From Plumapathes pennacea (Eukaryota > Cnidaria > Anthozoa > Antipatharia > Myriopathidae): a DNA stretch of 64,000 nucleotides. Each line of letters starts with the position of its first letter. The first letter of the stretch is position 1. The stretch is taken from the NCBI GenBank assembly GCA_964036295.1, contig OZ038465.1:2365115-2429114 (forward strand), written 5' to 3'. Shown one piece after another: positions 15,101-27,600 of this stretch. The translations under genes and the position numbers were made by a program. The notes under the pieces are model-generated. The model did no database searches and had not been told where the DNA came from. It saw only the letters and a list, made by a program, of their open reading frames with translations.

Positions 15101-15173
15101 CAAAAAAGAGACAACAGTGGTGAAAGTGCGAGTACCTAAGAGACGTCTTCGACTAGGAAGTCCAAGCGAGTAA
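125..15173 (+). CDS. CELSR: Flamingo/CELSR-type seven-pass adhesion GPCR, 3' portion (5' end outside window)
   Basis: Plasma-membrane atypical cadherin and adhesion GPCR of the planar-cell-polarity family. Only the C-terminal 1,489 residues lie here; the cadherin repeats should lie upstream of the window. Exons: 125-246, 1297-1583, 1963-2126, 2438-2693, 3045-3311, 3758-3903, 4036-4249, 4797-4898, 5176-5270, 5715-5924, 6204-6272, 6738-6900, 7494-7616, 8010-8094, 8242-8353, 8537-8583, 8809-8932, 9026-9129, 9546-9648, 10136-10289, 10417-10483, 10752-10818, 11174-11283, 11535-11661, 11896-11937, 12050-12133, 12466-12646, 12737-12787, 12936-12974, 13216-13323, 13473-13526, 13874-13918, 14186-14501, 14942-15173. 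All junctions are GT-AG and the 4,470 nt form one open frame. Domain order (residues of the partial protein): end of LamG 1-97, EGF 101-135, LamG 137-285, two EGFs 290-365, laminin-EGF about 380-470, HRM about 480-550, GAIN 552-805, GPS 808-855, seven TM helices 865-1120, cytoplasmic tail 1121-1489. LamG-EGF-LamG-EGF-HRM-GAIN-7TM is diagnostic of CELSR. The exact 3' end is less certain than the rest. Confidence 0.95.
4797..5270 (+). other. HRM (hormone-receptor motif) exons of CELSR
   Basis: Two exons (4797-4898 and 5176-5270) encode the cysteine-rich HRM that lies between the laminin-EGF module and the GAIN domain in CELSR proteins. The family signature is visible as Cys-Pro followed by an IWW motif and a later KCPFG stretch. 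A conserved Trp and further cysteines follow in the second exon. The domain begins in the last codons of the preceding exon (4036-4249), which also carries the laminin-type EGF. Confidence 0.85.
6341..6380. repeat. (CAA)n microsatellite
   Basis: A run of CAA triplets ending in CAG units lies inside a CELSR intron. It is simple-sequence DNA and is not translated in the gene model. Confidence 0.9.
8537..8932 (+). other. GPS autoproteolysis motif of CELSR (two exons)
   Basis: The end of the GAIN domain is split between 8537-8583 and 8809-8932. The translated motif has the GPS pattern: a Cys-Val-Phe-Trp-Asn strand, a Gly-Gly-Gly-Trp turn, then [11 protein letters not shown]. The His-Met-Thr triplet fits the His-X-Ser/Thr cleavage consensus of adhesion GPCRs. 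This receptor therefore looks cleavage-competent, whereas some vertebrate CELSR paralogues have lost the consensus. The intron between the two exons carries a long GT-rich tract. Confidence 0.88.
8684..8782. repeat. GT/GTGC-rich microsatellite
   Basis: About 100 bp of alternating purine-pyrimidine (GTGTGC-type) repeat fills the end of the intron between the two GPS exons and stops about 25 bp before the acceptor at 8807-8808. Confidence 0.9.
12255..12437 (-). mobile_element. tRNA-derived SINE fragment in a CELSR intron
   Basis: Read on the minus strand from about 12437, the sequence has a pol III A-box-like segment (GTGGCCGAGCGGTT, about 12419-12432). A B-box-like segment (GGGTTCGAGATC, about 12357-12368) follows at tRNA-like spacing. 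The start resembles a tRNA-Leu or tRNA-Ser head. The segment does not end as a mature tRNA: there is no matching 3' acceptor stem, and unrelated sequence follows for about 100 bp to a T-run near 12225-12240. This is the layout of a tRNA-headed SINE. Boundaries are approximate, and the family was not identified. Confidence 0.6.
14624..14810. mobile_element. Short TIR transposon (MITE), TA-flanked
   Basis: A 187-bp element has terminal inverted repeats: the left end begins CAGTCAACTTCCTC, and the right end is the near-complement of it. TA dinucleotides flank both ends (14624-14625 and 14809-14810). Internal copies of a CTAAGACGGACAC-type motif are also inverted. TA flanks with CAGT termini suggest a Tc1/mariner-mobilised MITE. 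It lies in the last intron of the CELSR model and has no coding capacity. Confidence 0.75.
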
Positions 15174-18100
15174 GTAAATACAGTTTACATTTTGGTGCAG
15201 TTGTGCACTTTGCAGAACCTTTCTCTAGTACAAGAATGTTTTGCAGTCTTTCGAGAGAGGTTTAGACTATAATACTACATTTGGCCGACGTCGATAAGAA
15301 GCGGCCAGCTTCCATTTCATTAGGATTACAGGCATTTAAAATCAAGTGAATTTGTTTTTGGAGTGGACAATGCTTAAAAAGGACGCATTTATGGGTTCAT
15401 ATATTGACTTGTATGTACTCTATCGTGCCGTTTAGTCGTTAGTTTGGTTGTGGTGGATGATACCACACTTATTTGCTTCTCTACTCCTTTTGTAAGTACT
15501 TGGTTAGTTCGGATTATAAAGTCTACCAAGAAACGTGACTTGAAACATGCTGCCATCATCAACTAATCTTTCCCGCGATTTTATCACGGACGTGCTTCCC
15601 GCAACAACATGCTTTACTTATTTAGGTTGCCAAATTGTTTTGTTGGACGTGACTAGAAAAGAAAGGGAATGTAGTTTAGGAAGATCAGGAAGTATAAGCT
15701 GTGTTCGTGTGTTAGTTTATCAGCTCAGTGGGCATTAGTCAGCAGCTGTGAGCCCCATGGACCTATGCCAGGTTTTATGACGCGCTTCCTTGCTGATTCG
15801 CGTTTTTTGAGTGCTGCCTGCACGTTTCGTTCTAAACCCCTTCCCTCTTTTCGTTCACTTCGTAGACATGCAAGTGTTCTGAATTCGCTGTGTTTATCTC
15901 TGTATGTCGTTCTACCTCAAAGATGAGGCGTTATTTGCTCTACGTTTGTTTAGCCGTGATTGTCTATTTGCATAGAAGAAGTAAGGCGCAGGTTGTTTTG
16001 GTGCTATTTTCATTAATGGCTCTAAAGTTTCTCCATGGTTTTGAAGGCGGGAGGGCACCTGCTGAGATCTTGGGAGCTGATAAAGTATCCTGCCTCGCTT
16101 TTGTGGTTTTTAATTGCGTTTATTCTCAAAAGAGATGAATTTAAGGGGGTGAACGCTTGAACCCCGCCGTGTTGATATTAGCTTGTTTTTATGGCACTTT
16201 TAACGTACTGCTCAAGATGACTTATGCAACTCATTTATCATCCCCAGGCTTTAGCATGTAGTGTGCTCGTCGGCCTATTTCACTGCACGACACAAATTCT
16301 TCCAGTCACGAAGGAAGAATATATATGAGAGATACAATGACTTGATTGTTCAATTGGCGTTGATCCAAGCATACTAAAGGTTAATTTCTCGAAATTTGTG
16401 ACTGTATCACTCCGGCCAGAGCTTATAAGAGAACATTTAGTTGATCACTTTAGGGCGGAATTTTGTGATTCATTGTGATTGCTACCCAAGTGCCAGAGTT
16501 TCAAGATAGACTTTTTTTGTGGGGGTTTAATAACTTGACACTGCATGGGGTGAGGGCACTCCTGTGGAGAAAGATTCATGCTGTGAAATAAATTTGCTCG
16601 TCAATTATTTAGTATGCTATTCCGGAATGTTCTGCCACAGGTTTGCTGAGCTTGTCGACCTTCCTTTGTTGGTACATTCCACTTTTTACCTCTAGTTTCC
16701 TCGGAAGCCTCTCGACACACGTATATTGTGTAATAGCGAAGTCAATAATAAACAAGCGCACCACTATAGTATTCATTTTATAGTAACACGTTCTTTAGAT
16801 CTCGTCCACAGTTCACTACCCCTTGCTACGCATCCTTGTTTTTAGTGTATTATCTGCGTTTCCGATCTCTAGCAGCGTTTTTTTGTACCACATGAGCACA
16901 TTGTAGATGCAGTCGTTTGTTTTTTCCCGACACAGTTAATTAACTTTAGAAGTGAAAACGCTTCTTTCACTTGTTTCTTCACCGTTATTTATATCTATAA
17001 TGGATTTGTTAGTTCCACTTGGTTAAACCAAGAGCTCGGTGGGGGAGAAGAGGGCTATTGTAAAAATACGAACAACAGGTGACTTAAGGGAGCCGATTTC
17101 GAGCCATATGAGTACTCATTTGAACCTTTAGTGAACGTGTGTACTTGCTGTGACTGCTCAAGGTTAGCTTGTGTAATTTATTAGTCAGAAGATAGGAGCG
17201 TAACCTACGCAGTAGACAATGACCCTTGGGCTATTTTGATGATGTCTTGATTAAGGCTTTCTTTTTATCCTAAAACAAGGTTCCAAGACTCTCAAGTTTG
17301 AGGTGCTACGGCCTAGAACTGCTCAGGTTAGTGGACTTTCAAGTCTTCTCCCACCCTGTGGTCTTTTATTAGCAAACTTCGCTTGTTTATCAGACATCTT
17401 TATAACAGCAGGGGGTAGGTGGTTGAATGATTCTCAGTGTTGTTTGTGTGACCTTCTTGATATAATGTGCTGCTTGATCGAACTAAGTGACTGTTGTTTA
17501 TCGTTTGTGCTTGGTGCTTCCAGACCTGAAGCATGAAGGTGAAGGCTATAGCGATAAACAAATCACGAAGTTCCAAATTTTTCACTGTTTTCGCAAGGAC
17601 GTCACCCTAACATTCCATTACAACTACAAAATCTAACTATACTAAGAGTGTCTACTGGAACATATGTAGTCAGCATTGAGAAAATCATCAGATATCTTGT
17701 GTGTTTAGGTAAACAAGCTGATCATACTATCAGTTTTTCCAACACCACTGACTCATTCATTCAAGGAAGATTTGGAAGAATTAACCAGGCATGGGTGGTC
17801 AATATCAGTACATACTTCTGTTCGTTTTCTGTCAGTCACCAAACTCCGTTATTTGTAAGAGTGTACTTCAAGTTCATAGCCTTGTGGCAAACGATTCTTC
17901 GAACAAACGTTGGCATCTCTCTATTTTTCGTTTAAATAACATGCGAATTGACTTGGCCTTCACTATGTAATTCAACTACGTAAACTCGATCATTGTGCTA
18001 TGGACGCTCCAATAAGTATTAAGTCGATGTTGTATATTTGACAAATTATAGTGTCAAACATGGGCCGGTTAAGTGGCGACTACACGAATGACTACCAAAA

Positions 18101-21100
18101 CCTACGAATATGTCAAAATGATTGGCACACAAATCCCTGTTTGCCAATTCTTCGAGAGGGGCGTCATTTGCTCTACAGTGGTTTGTTGATTTGAAACACA
18201 GTTATAGTGTTTGGCTTGATTTATATGCTAAGGCGCCAACCGACTTTCGGTCGCTGTTTTCTTAAAGTGCTCCGTCTTTGATATAACCCGCAGTATTAGC
18301 TTTACTCGATGTATCATTTGTGGTGATGGCGCAAGCTCATCCTGATGAACACTTTAGTGGGTGATGTTGTTTGTTCAGAAGGCCGCTGCGCGTTGAGCGG
18401 AAGATGTATTTTTTTCCTTTTCGGCGAGCTTTTGACACACCTCTTTGGCTGTGAAGTTTTTAGCTTTTGTTTTGTAAACGCTCACCGGTAAGTTCAAAAG
18501 AAAGATGTTCTTTTGTACTGGATAAAGACAATATTTTGCCGGATGAAATTCATTACTACTGATACCGCACCGTTGACACTTGCTGCTCTACCAGTGTGTT
18601 GGATTAGTTATCTTGGCTTGAAATCACAGATAAAATCTAAATTATCTACCAGCACTTGTTAACCTCGCAGCATGAAGGACAGTTAGTGATACCTTCATCT
18701 CGTAAGTTTGCGGAGTGACAAGAGTGAATTTCTTCCTTTGTATGCCGCAAACCTACATCATCGTATAATATAACTTTATATCTTGATGAAAGCTTGTCGA
18801 TTCAGCTGTCATTCTCACAATTTAATTTGCTGGTGCTGAGGTAAACCTCGATTTGTATCTCAACACTTCTTTTCGAGAACTCTTTCGAGTCCGAGTAATT
18901 AGTAAGAAAGATATATTTGAAGGATTTTGTTCAACACCACCGCGCCCAAAAAGTTAAGTATTGCGCTTTCTCTCATAAACATTACTGAAATTTAACAGTT
19001 TTCATAACAGTTTTAAGGGAAACGTCTATGTTTGGTTAGTAATTTATTTACTTTCCCGCTCTTGATTTTATCACGGTTTAAGGGTTCCTCTGCGACAAAT
19101 TGCCCAAAATAAAGGAGGCGAAACACTGTCACAGAAGAAGAATGACGTCTCCGCTTACACATTAAACCTTTATGTTAACAGTTGCACGTTTTTCGCTTTT
19201 CACACCAAGATTAAACGATTTTCACCTGTGGTCGACTTTGCCGACTTTTTTTCTAAAGCGCAAACGAGTTTTCCCATTGGTAGTTTGGCGTTAATTTGTT
19301 CCTTTTGTGGAATGGCACTTGGTCGCTGGAGGAGTCGATTGTATTTGGACAAAAGGCGGCGACTCTTCAGTATGTGCACCTGCTTTTCCGCTACTGTCGG
19401 CCTATCCCAAACAAGAGTACTCCATGGGAAACAGACGAAGTGTTTTCAACACAGTTCCGTTGGAAGTAATTATAGGGAAAGTAAACACAGTCCTTGCTTC
19501 TGAATATAAAGTAGATTGCAGTCGGAAATGTCAAAGGGCCCCTTTGCATGACTTTATACATGTGTTCGTATGCTATAAACAACGGACTGATCAAGCCGCC
19601 GCGAGGTGTAATATATTGCGCTTGCTTTTGGATTATAGGTGAACGAATAGATGAATAGTTTTTTCTAATATATTTTGCAGGTTTGACTGTTCATCCGATG
19701 GCTATGAAGGCCAAAAGATATGCGACTTCCATGTCAAGAAATCGTGCAGAAAGTGGAACAGAAACATTGTGAATTCCTCAAACCCAGACGGGGACCTTAT
19801 TGTAATAAGCTTAAAGTATTTTACTAAATTTTCAGGCTCATTTTTATCGCTCAGGTTTATAAAACTTGTCTTACGTATGTTATTCGACTTTGGTCTGTGC
19901 AGATTTCCCTTTCAGTAACGACCAAAATACTGTTTCGGTTTTAGCTGAAAGGATTTTAAAAATTCATCGTCTCAGCCTAGTTCCGTAAAATATTGATTAG
20001 TAGAAAAATATTTTTGTGGATGATCAGTGATTTTAGAAAAATGAAGTATTTTCATACCGTTTAATTATTTGAGTGATAAGGCGATGCATGTGTGTAAGAG
20101 AGTGAGAGATAGCGAGAGGTGGGGGCACTTCATCCAACTTTAACGTGATTTGCTTGTAAATTGCCTTAAATTATCAGTACTTTTACGAAAAGTGAAGGAG
20201 TTTTACCTGTATACTGATAAATTTATTTATTATTGTAGCTACGACTCTGTGTGTACTTTTTTTTACATTCTAGATAGGCGCGTGAATAAACGCATTCACA
20301 AAATGGTGTTGTGTCTTATAAGAGTTACCCTTCCAGTCAAAACAAAGCAGACATGGAAATGAACAGAAATTAAAACACCACTAAAGTTGTACATATGTGT
20401 ACGTATGAATTTGAACACAGCCAGATGCAAATTGGTTTGAAAGAGGCAGACACTGGAAGCTTTCTTGTTACAGTAACAGTAAGTTTAATATGAGTTTCGC
20501 CACTTGTTTTTTTTTTTAATCTTTTGGGTGATGTGTTGGGAAAAGTTGTGCTTTGTGAATTTTTCTCGGTATCCACGAACTGAGGCGTTTGATATATTTG
20601 AATGAGCTGGGTGTGGGGTTCGGACTCGGTTTGCATAAGAAAGCAATCATGGGAGACACATCTGCTATCCCTTCTTTACAGAAAGACCGCGTAGTTGTCT
20701 TAGTGAATACTGAAAAACCCAAATCGTATTTTCAACCTTTCTGACTGAAAGTTCCATGACGCGCTTTTCGTCTGCACTTTAAAAAGCGGTTCTTGACATT
20801 TTGAACGATAGTGTCTCAGTTTCTCTTGCTAATAAAACAAAACAGAAAAGCAGTGCAGGGAATTGAAGAGGAGACGTTTTTTGCTTCCATAAAAACTGTA
20901 GGGACAGAAGTTCGCTCGTGTTTTCGCGCTGGAAACACGAAAAAGGAGTATGTAAATTTCTTTTGCGGGCGGCATTTGCACAAAGGTAGCACATCTGACC
21001 GATTAAGCAACTCTTTCTGCTTTTCACCGCATTTCTTCAAAAACATTGCCAAACTGTTAATGTGAGGAAATGACAATTTAACACTTAGTGGCCAGGGGGG

Positions 21101-24100
21101 CGTGTGGTTCATCTGGACAGCTGCTTTTGGGCTCGCGACGCTGAACCAAGACAATGTAATTTGTTCACATCAAAACCGAAGCGCGCCAACCTATTGATGT
21201 ATAGCAGGGTTGACATGTCGCTTTATTTGCCTTCCATGTCTAAACGTCGACAGTTCAGAGCCTTGAACAAACAGGATGTTCCTGATGAAGTGAGTGCTAA
21301 GTTGAGATAATTGCATCAACGGGGAGTTTGTGAAATATTGCATGAGTGTGGCGAAACTACGGTGTTTCTCTTCATTTTCTGTTTACGTTTTTAGTAATAT
21401 GCAACGGGATCAATTCATTGCACCTGATTGCGGTAAACTGATCGGTTTTGGAGGTGTGAAACATTTAACTGCTACCTTGATACATACATGGTAAATCTGC
21501 TGCGTTTGTAGAAAATGGAGAAGCTTTTAAGTTTCAGGAAACTTGACAGGCCCAAGGTGTGTCACTCGTGAGCTTTACCGGCTAAGCTTTAAAATTAAGC
21601 TCCTTTGAAATGTTGGCACGATGAGAAAAAATTGATCCAGCCCTAGAAAAGCTGAGCACGCTTGGCCAGCCGGGCACGTTATACGCATGAAATGAAACTG
21701 ACTGAATATTGTGTTACGCACTGATTCATATAGTAGCAATGTGAAAAACTTGAGAAATTGTAAAAGGAAAAACGAGAAAGTTTGTCTGGTTTCGTTGCGT
21801 GCCACGGATTTATATCTCGGTTGACATAAGTTGTGTTTCCCCCACGTAATGTGTTCAGCCTTATCCTTTATTTCTCGTCATAATTGCGGATGATTTTAGG
21901 TGAGATTAAGGGCGACCACAAGGCATAGCTTGCCTCTTTGTAGAATATCCTGGAACCTCTAAATGATTGAAAGCTTTTAGGGTAATTCCATCGGATACTT
22001 AGGTTTGCATCATTAAGCCCTTTACTCATAATCACTTACTATTTTTTATTATTTATTTATCTTATTTCTTTTTTGTTAAATCAAACTGATTAGTTTTCTT
22101 TCAATCAAAGTGCGTTGCAATTCAATCCCAAGAAACACGATTGCTGCAGACCATCACGAATCAGTCGTACATCTTGTCCTGCTGAGTGTTTGACTACTAT
22201 CAGTCTGCCAACTGTAACAATTCAGGGTTTTGTTTCAACCACAGTCAATTAAACACCTTCCTTGTCTGAAGATAAATTTTCTTTCTCAATATGTGGTTCG
22301 CTGCGTGTTGCTTTGATACTTGGCAGGCTTGCTTTTCTGGACGGAATTGTTTTTGCAAGTGAATGTAAGCAAATTAGAACTGAGATGCTTAACCCAGTCG
22401 GTCGTTTTGCGATATTCGTCATTTTAACGTCCCTGTAAGTTGTGAGTCATTCTGTAATGTACATTCTCTGCATCACGCCTCCGTGCTCAAGGTGTGCGCT
22501 GAATGATGTCGCCTGTGGCTTCTGTCAGACCTTTTGCGTGCTTTTGTCAGACACTCAGATCAAACGCTCCACACTTTGCCCTTGTACGATATGGAGAGGT
22601 GATGAGTCTTTCTTTAAGTTGAGTTCGAGTTCAATAAATCATTGTACATAATGGAATACATGCAAGAAGGAACAATTTGAAGGAAAAAAAGATGATCGCA
22701 CGAAGTGAGTGAAAATCTTCAAAAGCAGGCAAAGATAACAGATAAAAAAAAAACAAGAAAAACAAACAAACAAAAAAAGAAAAAAAAAAAACAAAAAACG
22801 GGAAAATGGATCTTCCGGTATAACTAACGGTCGAGTGAACAACCGCGACATTCCGTCTGCACCAGAATACCAGAAAATCCGTCTATGAAATAATTTGTGA
22901 AAAGGAATTTTGTTAGCAACTTCGGCCCACCGTAATTTCCGGTCTTGTAATCTTTTAGAGGCCCGCAAAGCTAATACGAGAGCTGAGTGCTGCCTGCACA
23001 ACTTTGGCACTGATGCGATACTAAAGCTTCGGTAAACAGAAAATATTTTTTACGGAAGGAAACTGCACCCCCGGCCTAAACAGTGTCGCAGTATTATATT
23101 GACTTTTGCAATTTACTTGCGCCTCCGGTTTAAGTTTTAAAAAATATCACTGCTAACAACAGGCGCATACAGTTCTGTTTATTCAAGATGATCGTGACTC
23201 GTGTACCGGAAATCTTGGTTTTGTGAAGGGAGTCATGTGGCACGCACGGCAACATTCCTGCTTGGCAAGTTTCCTGGGACTCAGCTTTGGCCTTGCAACC
23301 GACTGACCGATTCTTAACAAATGTAAACGATGGTAAAAAGCAAATGAAGACTATTAAGTAATCGCCTCCCTTTGTGTGGTCTAAAAGAAATCATTGTTCT
23401 TCTTCAAACATCAAACGAAACGTTTAATCCGCCGCATGTAGAATATTTAAACACTGCAAACAGAGAAGGACTGAAGGGCGCACGGTCCAAAAGTAACACA
23501 AATTTGTTTTTTCTCAGTGTGTACTGTATATTTTTGGTAGGGCGAGACGCGGGGTTAGTGCAAACTTTCTCGCTGAAAAAGGGAATAAAAAATGAACCGT
23601 CGAGCCCAAGAGAAAACGAAGCTATCTGAGCCCTAATTATTGTGCGGCAGGCTTTGTGCATGCCAAAGTAGAAGCTGAGGTGATTATTAGGTAAAATTAA
23701 CCAAACAGAGGATAAATTAATCCTTTCAGAGATGTTTCCTCTGGAATAGGACTTTTGTGTTGTTAGAAATGCTGCATTTTCATATTGTCTATTTTAATCT
23801 CTTTTCGTCACCAAGTGGGCTGCAAGTTAAAGTAGGTAAATTGATTTTTAATTCTGTTTTAAATTGGATGTACCTGCAGTGGCACTCAGTCAGTCTCCCG
23901 ACGGAAAATGAACTAGTGATCCGTGGATGACCAATCTTGAGCAGTCATTATTTCTAATTATCGCCCTTGCACGTTTTCGGTTGAGCCTTGCGATAGCCGT
24001 ATATGTGTGTTAATAGATTCTTAACCACATCGCTTCGAGATCTGCTGCTCAATATATCCGCACTAGATTGCTCGCTAACTACCCATAAATCTTTCCAATT

Positions 24101-24628
24101 CGGCCAGCTGCTTCCAACCGTCTTTGTTAAAAACAAACACAATATTCTTTGGAGACGTGTCGGTCTCCTGATCGTCTTCTGTTTGATTTTTAGGCGTATC
24201 ATCTCGGTAACTGAAACAATCTTATCGCCGGATAAGACAACCGCATAGGCTCTGTGTCGTGAAGAAAACAAACTCAGAACAATGGGCAAAATCAGAAAAG
24301 GCAGGGGAGTCGGATTATTGAAAACATAGTCAAGCTGTTCTAATAATTTTTGTATTTACATCAGACAGGAGAATTACTTTCTATCTGGATGTTGATCTCA
24401 AGTCTCAACTAGTGGCATTTTATGTTTTTACTTCGCGCCATCTGCAGGAAGCGGCAGAAAAGAGACATTGCCAGGATGGCCAATGAACGATGAAGATTAC
24501 TTTTGACAGCCATTGTTATTGACAGTGAACTCCGCCCCCTGATCTTGTCGCAAACTTCAAAAGAATTAGAACGTATCATTTATCAAACATTCTCGGTTGT
24601 TTCATTTTACGCTCCGTTCCTCGGTAAC
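15174..24628. other. CELSR 3' UTR and gene-poor intergenic region
   Basis: About 9.5 kb in which I see no exon with recognisable protein similarity. The short ORFs here have no domain and no consistent splice pairing. Candidate poly(A) signals AATAAA on the plus strand include 16587-16592, 16747-16752, 19108-19113 and 20285-20290, so the CELSR 3' UTR could end near 16.6-16.8 kb, but this is uncertain. An A-rich low-complexity patch lies at about 22741-22798. The last kilobase holds the promoter and 5' UTR of the RING-PDZ gene at 24629. Confidence 0.6.
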
Positions 24629-27600
24629 ATGGGCTTAGAGGCGGAGCGCTTTGTGGAGGCGATCGACGACGATTTGAAATGTGGAATATGCTATAGTGTT
24701 TTAGAAGATCCACTTGTCACGTCTTGCGGCCATGTGTATTGTTCTCAGTGTCTTGTTCCGTGGATCGCGGAGAGTGGCTCATGTCCCCTGACATGTGAAC
24801 AACTTGCTATTGATGACCTCAAGAAGATAGTACCACTCACAACTCTGATTGCCAAGCTCGGCATACGATGTGAGAATTTTAGGCGCGGATGCCCGATCAT
24901 TTTAAAAGTGGAACACATTCATTCTCATCACCTTAAATGTCAATACGCAAAGGAAATTATTGCTGGGGATAAAATTATGGAGCGCGCCGGCAGCGCGGCG
25001 GAGTCTGAGGAGTTTTCTCAGGTAGTGGTTTGTGAAAAGGGCTGCGCTTTGCCTCTGCTCCAGCAAGACTCGTCCTCTCACAACTGCATCAAAGCTCTAC
25101 AGACTCAGGTGGCGTCGCTTCAGATGAAGCTCACAAAAACAGAGCACGAAAAAGAAGTAACTTCGGAAAAAAGCGACAAGAGAGAAGAAGCGCTACAAGA
25201 CAGGCTCCTCAGTGTCGAGAACGAACTTCACAGCTACCAGATTCAAGTGCTGAATCTAGAGAGGCAACTGAAGGAATATCGCACTCGAGTCGGCTACTTG
25301 CAGAGGCAGCTTGGACATCGGGTAAGTGTCCTGCTAAGTGGTTATTTGAAAGCGCTTCGTGTAAAATATTTGACTTGAAATTTGACAGTGGTATCGATTC
25401 GGTGCGTGTGTAATGGAGCCCAGTGTAGTTTCGCATCATCGCCCCTATCGTCTTGATCGATTAGTCAGCGTTAGAGGCTTCCCTTGCCTTTTGGCCCCGA
25501 GGCATGTGAGGCCCGAAATATAAACACTGCTGTTTGTATGTCCACACACGGTCGGACACATCTCGACAAAAGGGCGCACGAGTGGCCACCATCCATAAGA
25601 CACTGATATTACATCGCCGGTGAATTGACTAATTACAATTCCTTGGGCCGTCGGGTGTGAAATTTCCCTCTAGAACTTTCCCATTTTCATCCTGACGGCC
25701 TCGTGTTTTTTTCACCCACGTCGAAAGACAGTTTATTAAGTTGTAAGTAAACAGGGCATGGGTCCCGCGTACTTTTGATTACAAATGGTGATTGTTTGCT
25801 GTTTTTCTTTCGTTTTAGGCCGCAGAGGAAATTGAAGTGGACGTCCAGCTTGAACGTGCTGATGGCACTCTTGGTTTTAACATCATGGGAGGAGGAACAT
25901 CAGAAGTAAGCCAATTTGGCTCTCTGTATAAATGCTAAAAGTCTCTTGACTGGTCACGGGCTTGTCGCTCAGGTTTCACAATTCTCACTTTGTTGACAAT
26001 TTATTCTGAAACGTGTCGCGCATCGGATCATCACATGGCCAGCGTCAGGAAAAAAGGACAGTATATATTGCACGTCTAATTGCTTTGCACACACATTGGT
26101 GGGCGAAGTTGCGCGCTCGGGCATGCCATGTTATCGTCGTAAAAGGATTAGCACACTTTTAAACTTCTAGCAAACTTCGTTAGCACCTCAGAGCGCGCCT
26201 CGAAGTTATTTCAGGAAGCCATTGAATGATTGTGATTTAGCTGATGGGTTTCGCCCAAAGAACTAGACCGCGTTTGGATTCGTGTTTTGCACATTGATCG
26301 GCAATCGGATTTGGTTTGAGTTGTACTGATATTGAACGCCTTTTGGGGTTCGTCTTTAGACTGTATGTTTAGGAGCGCTTCTCTTTTGTTTATGAGACGA
26401 GTTCTTTGTTGTCGTACAGGTCGGAAGCGGTGACGAAGGAGAAGGGATTGTGGTGTCAAAAGTAGCCGACGGTGGCCCAGCTTCCAAAACTGGAGGATTG
26501 AGAGTTTTCGACAGAGTATTAAAGGTAAACTGCTGTAACAATGTCGTGACTGTGCTTTTTCATTGCATGACAGATTGTTGACTTTCCATTGAGCGTGCTC
26601 GTATCTTCGGTTTATTTTTAGTTTTTTTGAGCTTATGTAATAGAACTGCCGACCAAGCTGGGAGAGAGTTTATTTACTGAGAATTGACGATAATTCAACC
26701 GTGCCTATTCGGAGCTTTCCATGTGTCAGTGGCGGCTTAATAAGCTAACTAAAAAGCCATATGGCTTCCGCTCTGAAAGATGCGAGGTTAGTTATAATTC
26801 TTATAAACATTTAGCTTCTTAGCCGTTGTTTAGATATTCTTTCTAAGATTGGAATCCCCCCGTGCGAGAAGACTGCGGTTTCACACGGCGATATTCTAAT
26901 TTCAGCCCACACTTCTCCAAATTATAGAATTATCTCCGTAGGAAAAATAAAACGGCTTCGGGCTCGGTTTCCTACTGTTTACAGAAGAACCGGGTTGTTT
27001 TCGTCAAAGCCTCAGTAAGTCGCAATTTTCCCGGGGTTATTAATTTTGACAAAATGGCTTGACATGTGCTGAGCGCCTCCATCTGATACTCAGCTAATCC
27101 GTGCCGTTAGCTCTGTTAGCAGTGTTCTTACATCCGACAATAAACTCTTTCGTGTCACGCGAGGACGCCTGAAGGCCTGAACAGAGGCAAGAATGCGGAC
27201 TTCAATCTTTATATGTTTGTATGTTTTTGCCCAGCTGGCCGTCCCACATATTATTTGTGTGAAAATGAAGCCTTTGTGTAGGTGGTCGCCCTGTAGCCAT
27301 AAAACCCATTTATCGGAAATTAAGCCTTGAGTTGATCAATTTAGGTGTGTGTTTTGGTTTCCTCCAGGTTTTAATAATAAGTTGGAAAACAAAAGGGACA
27401 AACTGGCTCACAGTTGCAAGAGAAGCAGCGATTCAATTTTATTCTCTGGCAAGAAACAAAAGCCTTGATTACAGGATTTCTGTTTTGAAAAGGAAAATTA
27501 ATGACCCAACTAAAAGGACGGTGCTTGGAACACAATTGAGCTCTTATTCTTGGATAATAAAGAGCGAAGGTTTTGATATATTTTAAACTGGGGTCGGTAG

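Larger units (their letters stand above)
12050..15173 (+). other. Cytoplasmic tail exons of CELSR, low complexity with His/Arg-rich end
   Basis: Nine exons after TM7 encode a tail of roughly 340 residues. It is rich in Ser, Thr, Pro, Glu and Asp (12466-14501), with a short basic Lys block at 13505-13526. The final exon, 14942-15173, is dominated by alternating His, Arg, Asp and Glu (HEH, RHH and DHDHE repeats), followed by Lys-rich clusters. Frame continuity is exact through all tail exons, including a 39-nt and a 45-nt exon. No known domain was recognised. The stop used is TAA at 15171-15173; see the finding on the overlapping splice donor. Confidence 0.75.

Noticed and set aside
19228-19642. 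Overlapping 91-aa and 111-aa open frames as a possible extra CELSR exon
   Set aside because: No domain, no convincing acceptor in the needed phase, and the two frames compete. Left as non-coding pending RNA evidence.
24503-24628. 42-residue N-terminal extension of the PDZRN protein
   Set aside because: In frame, but the internal Met at 24629 gives the conserved family start and places the RING at the usual distance.
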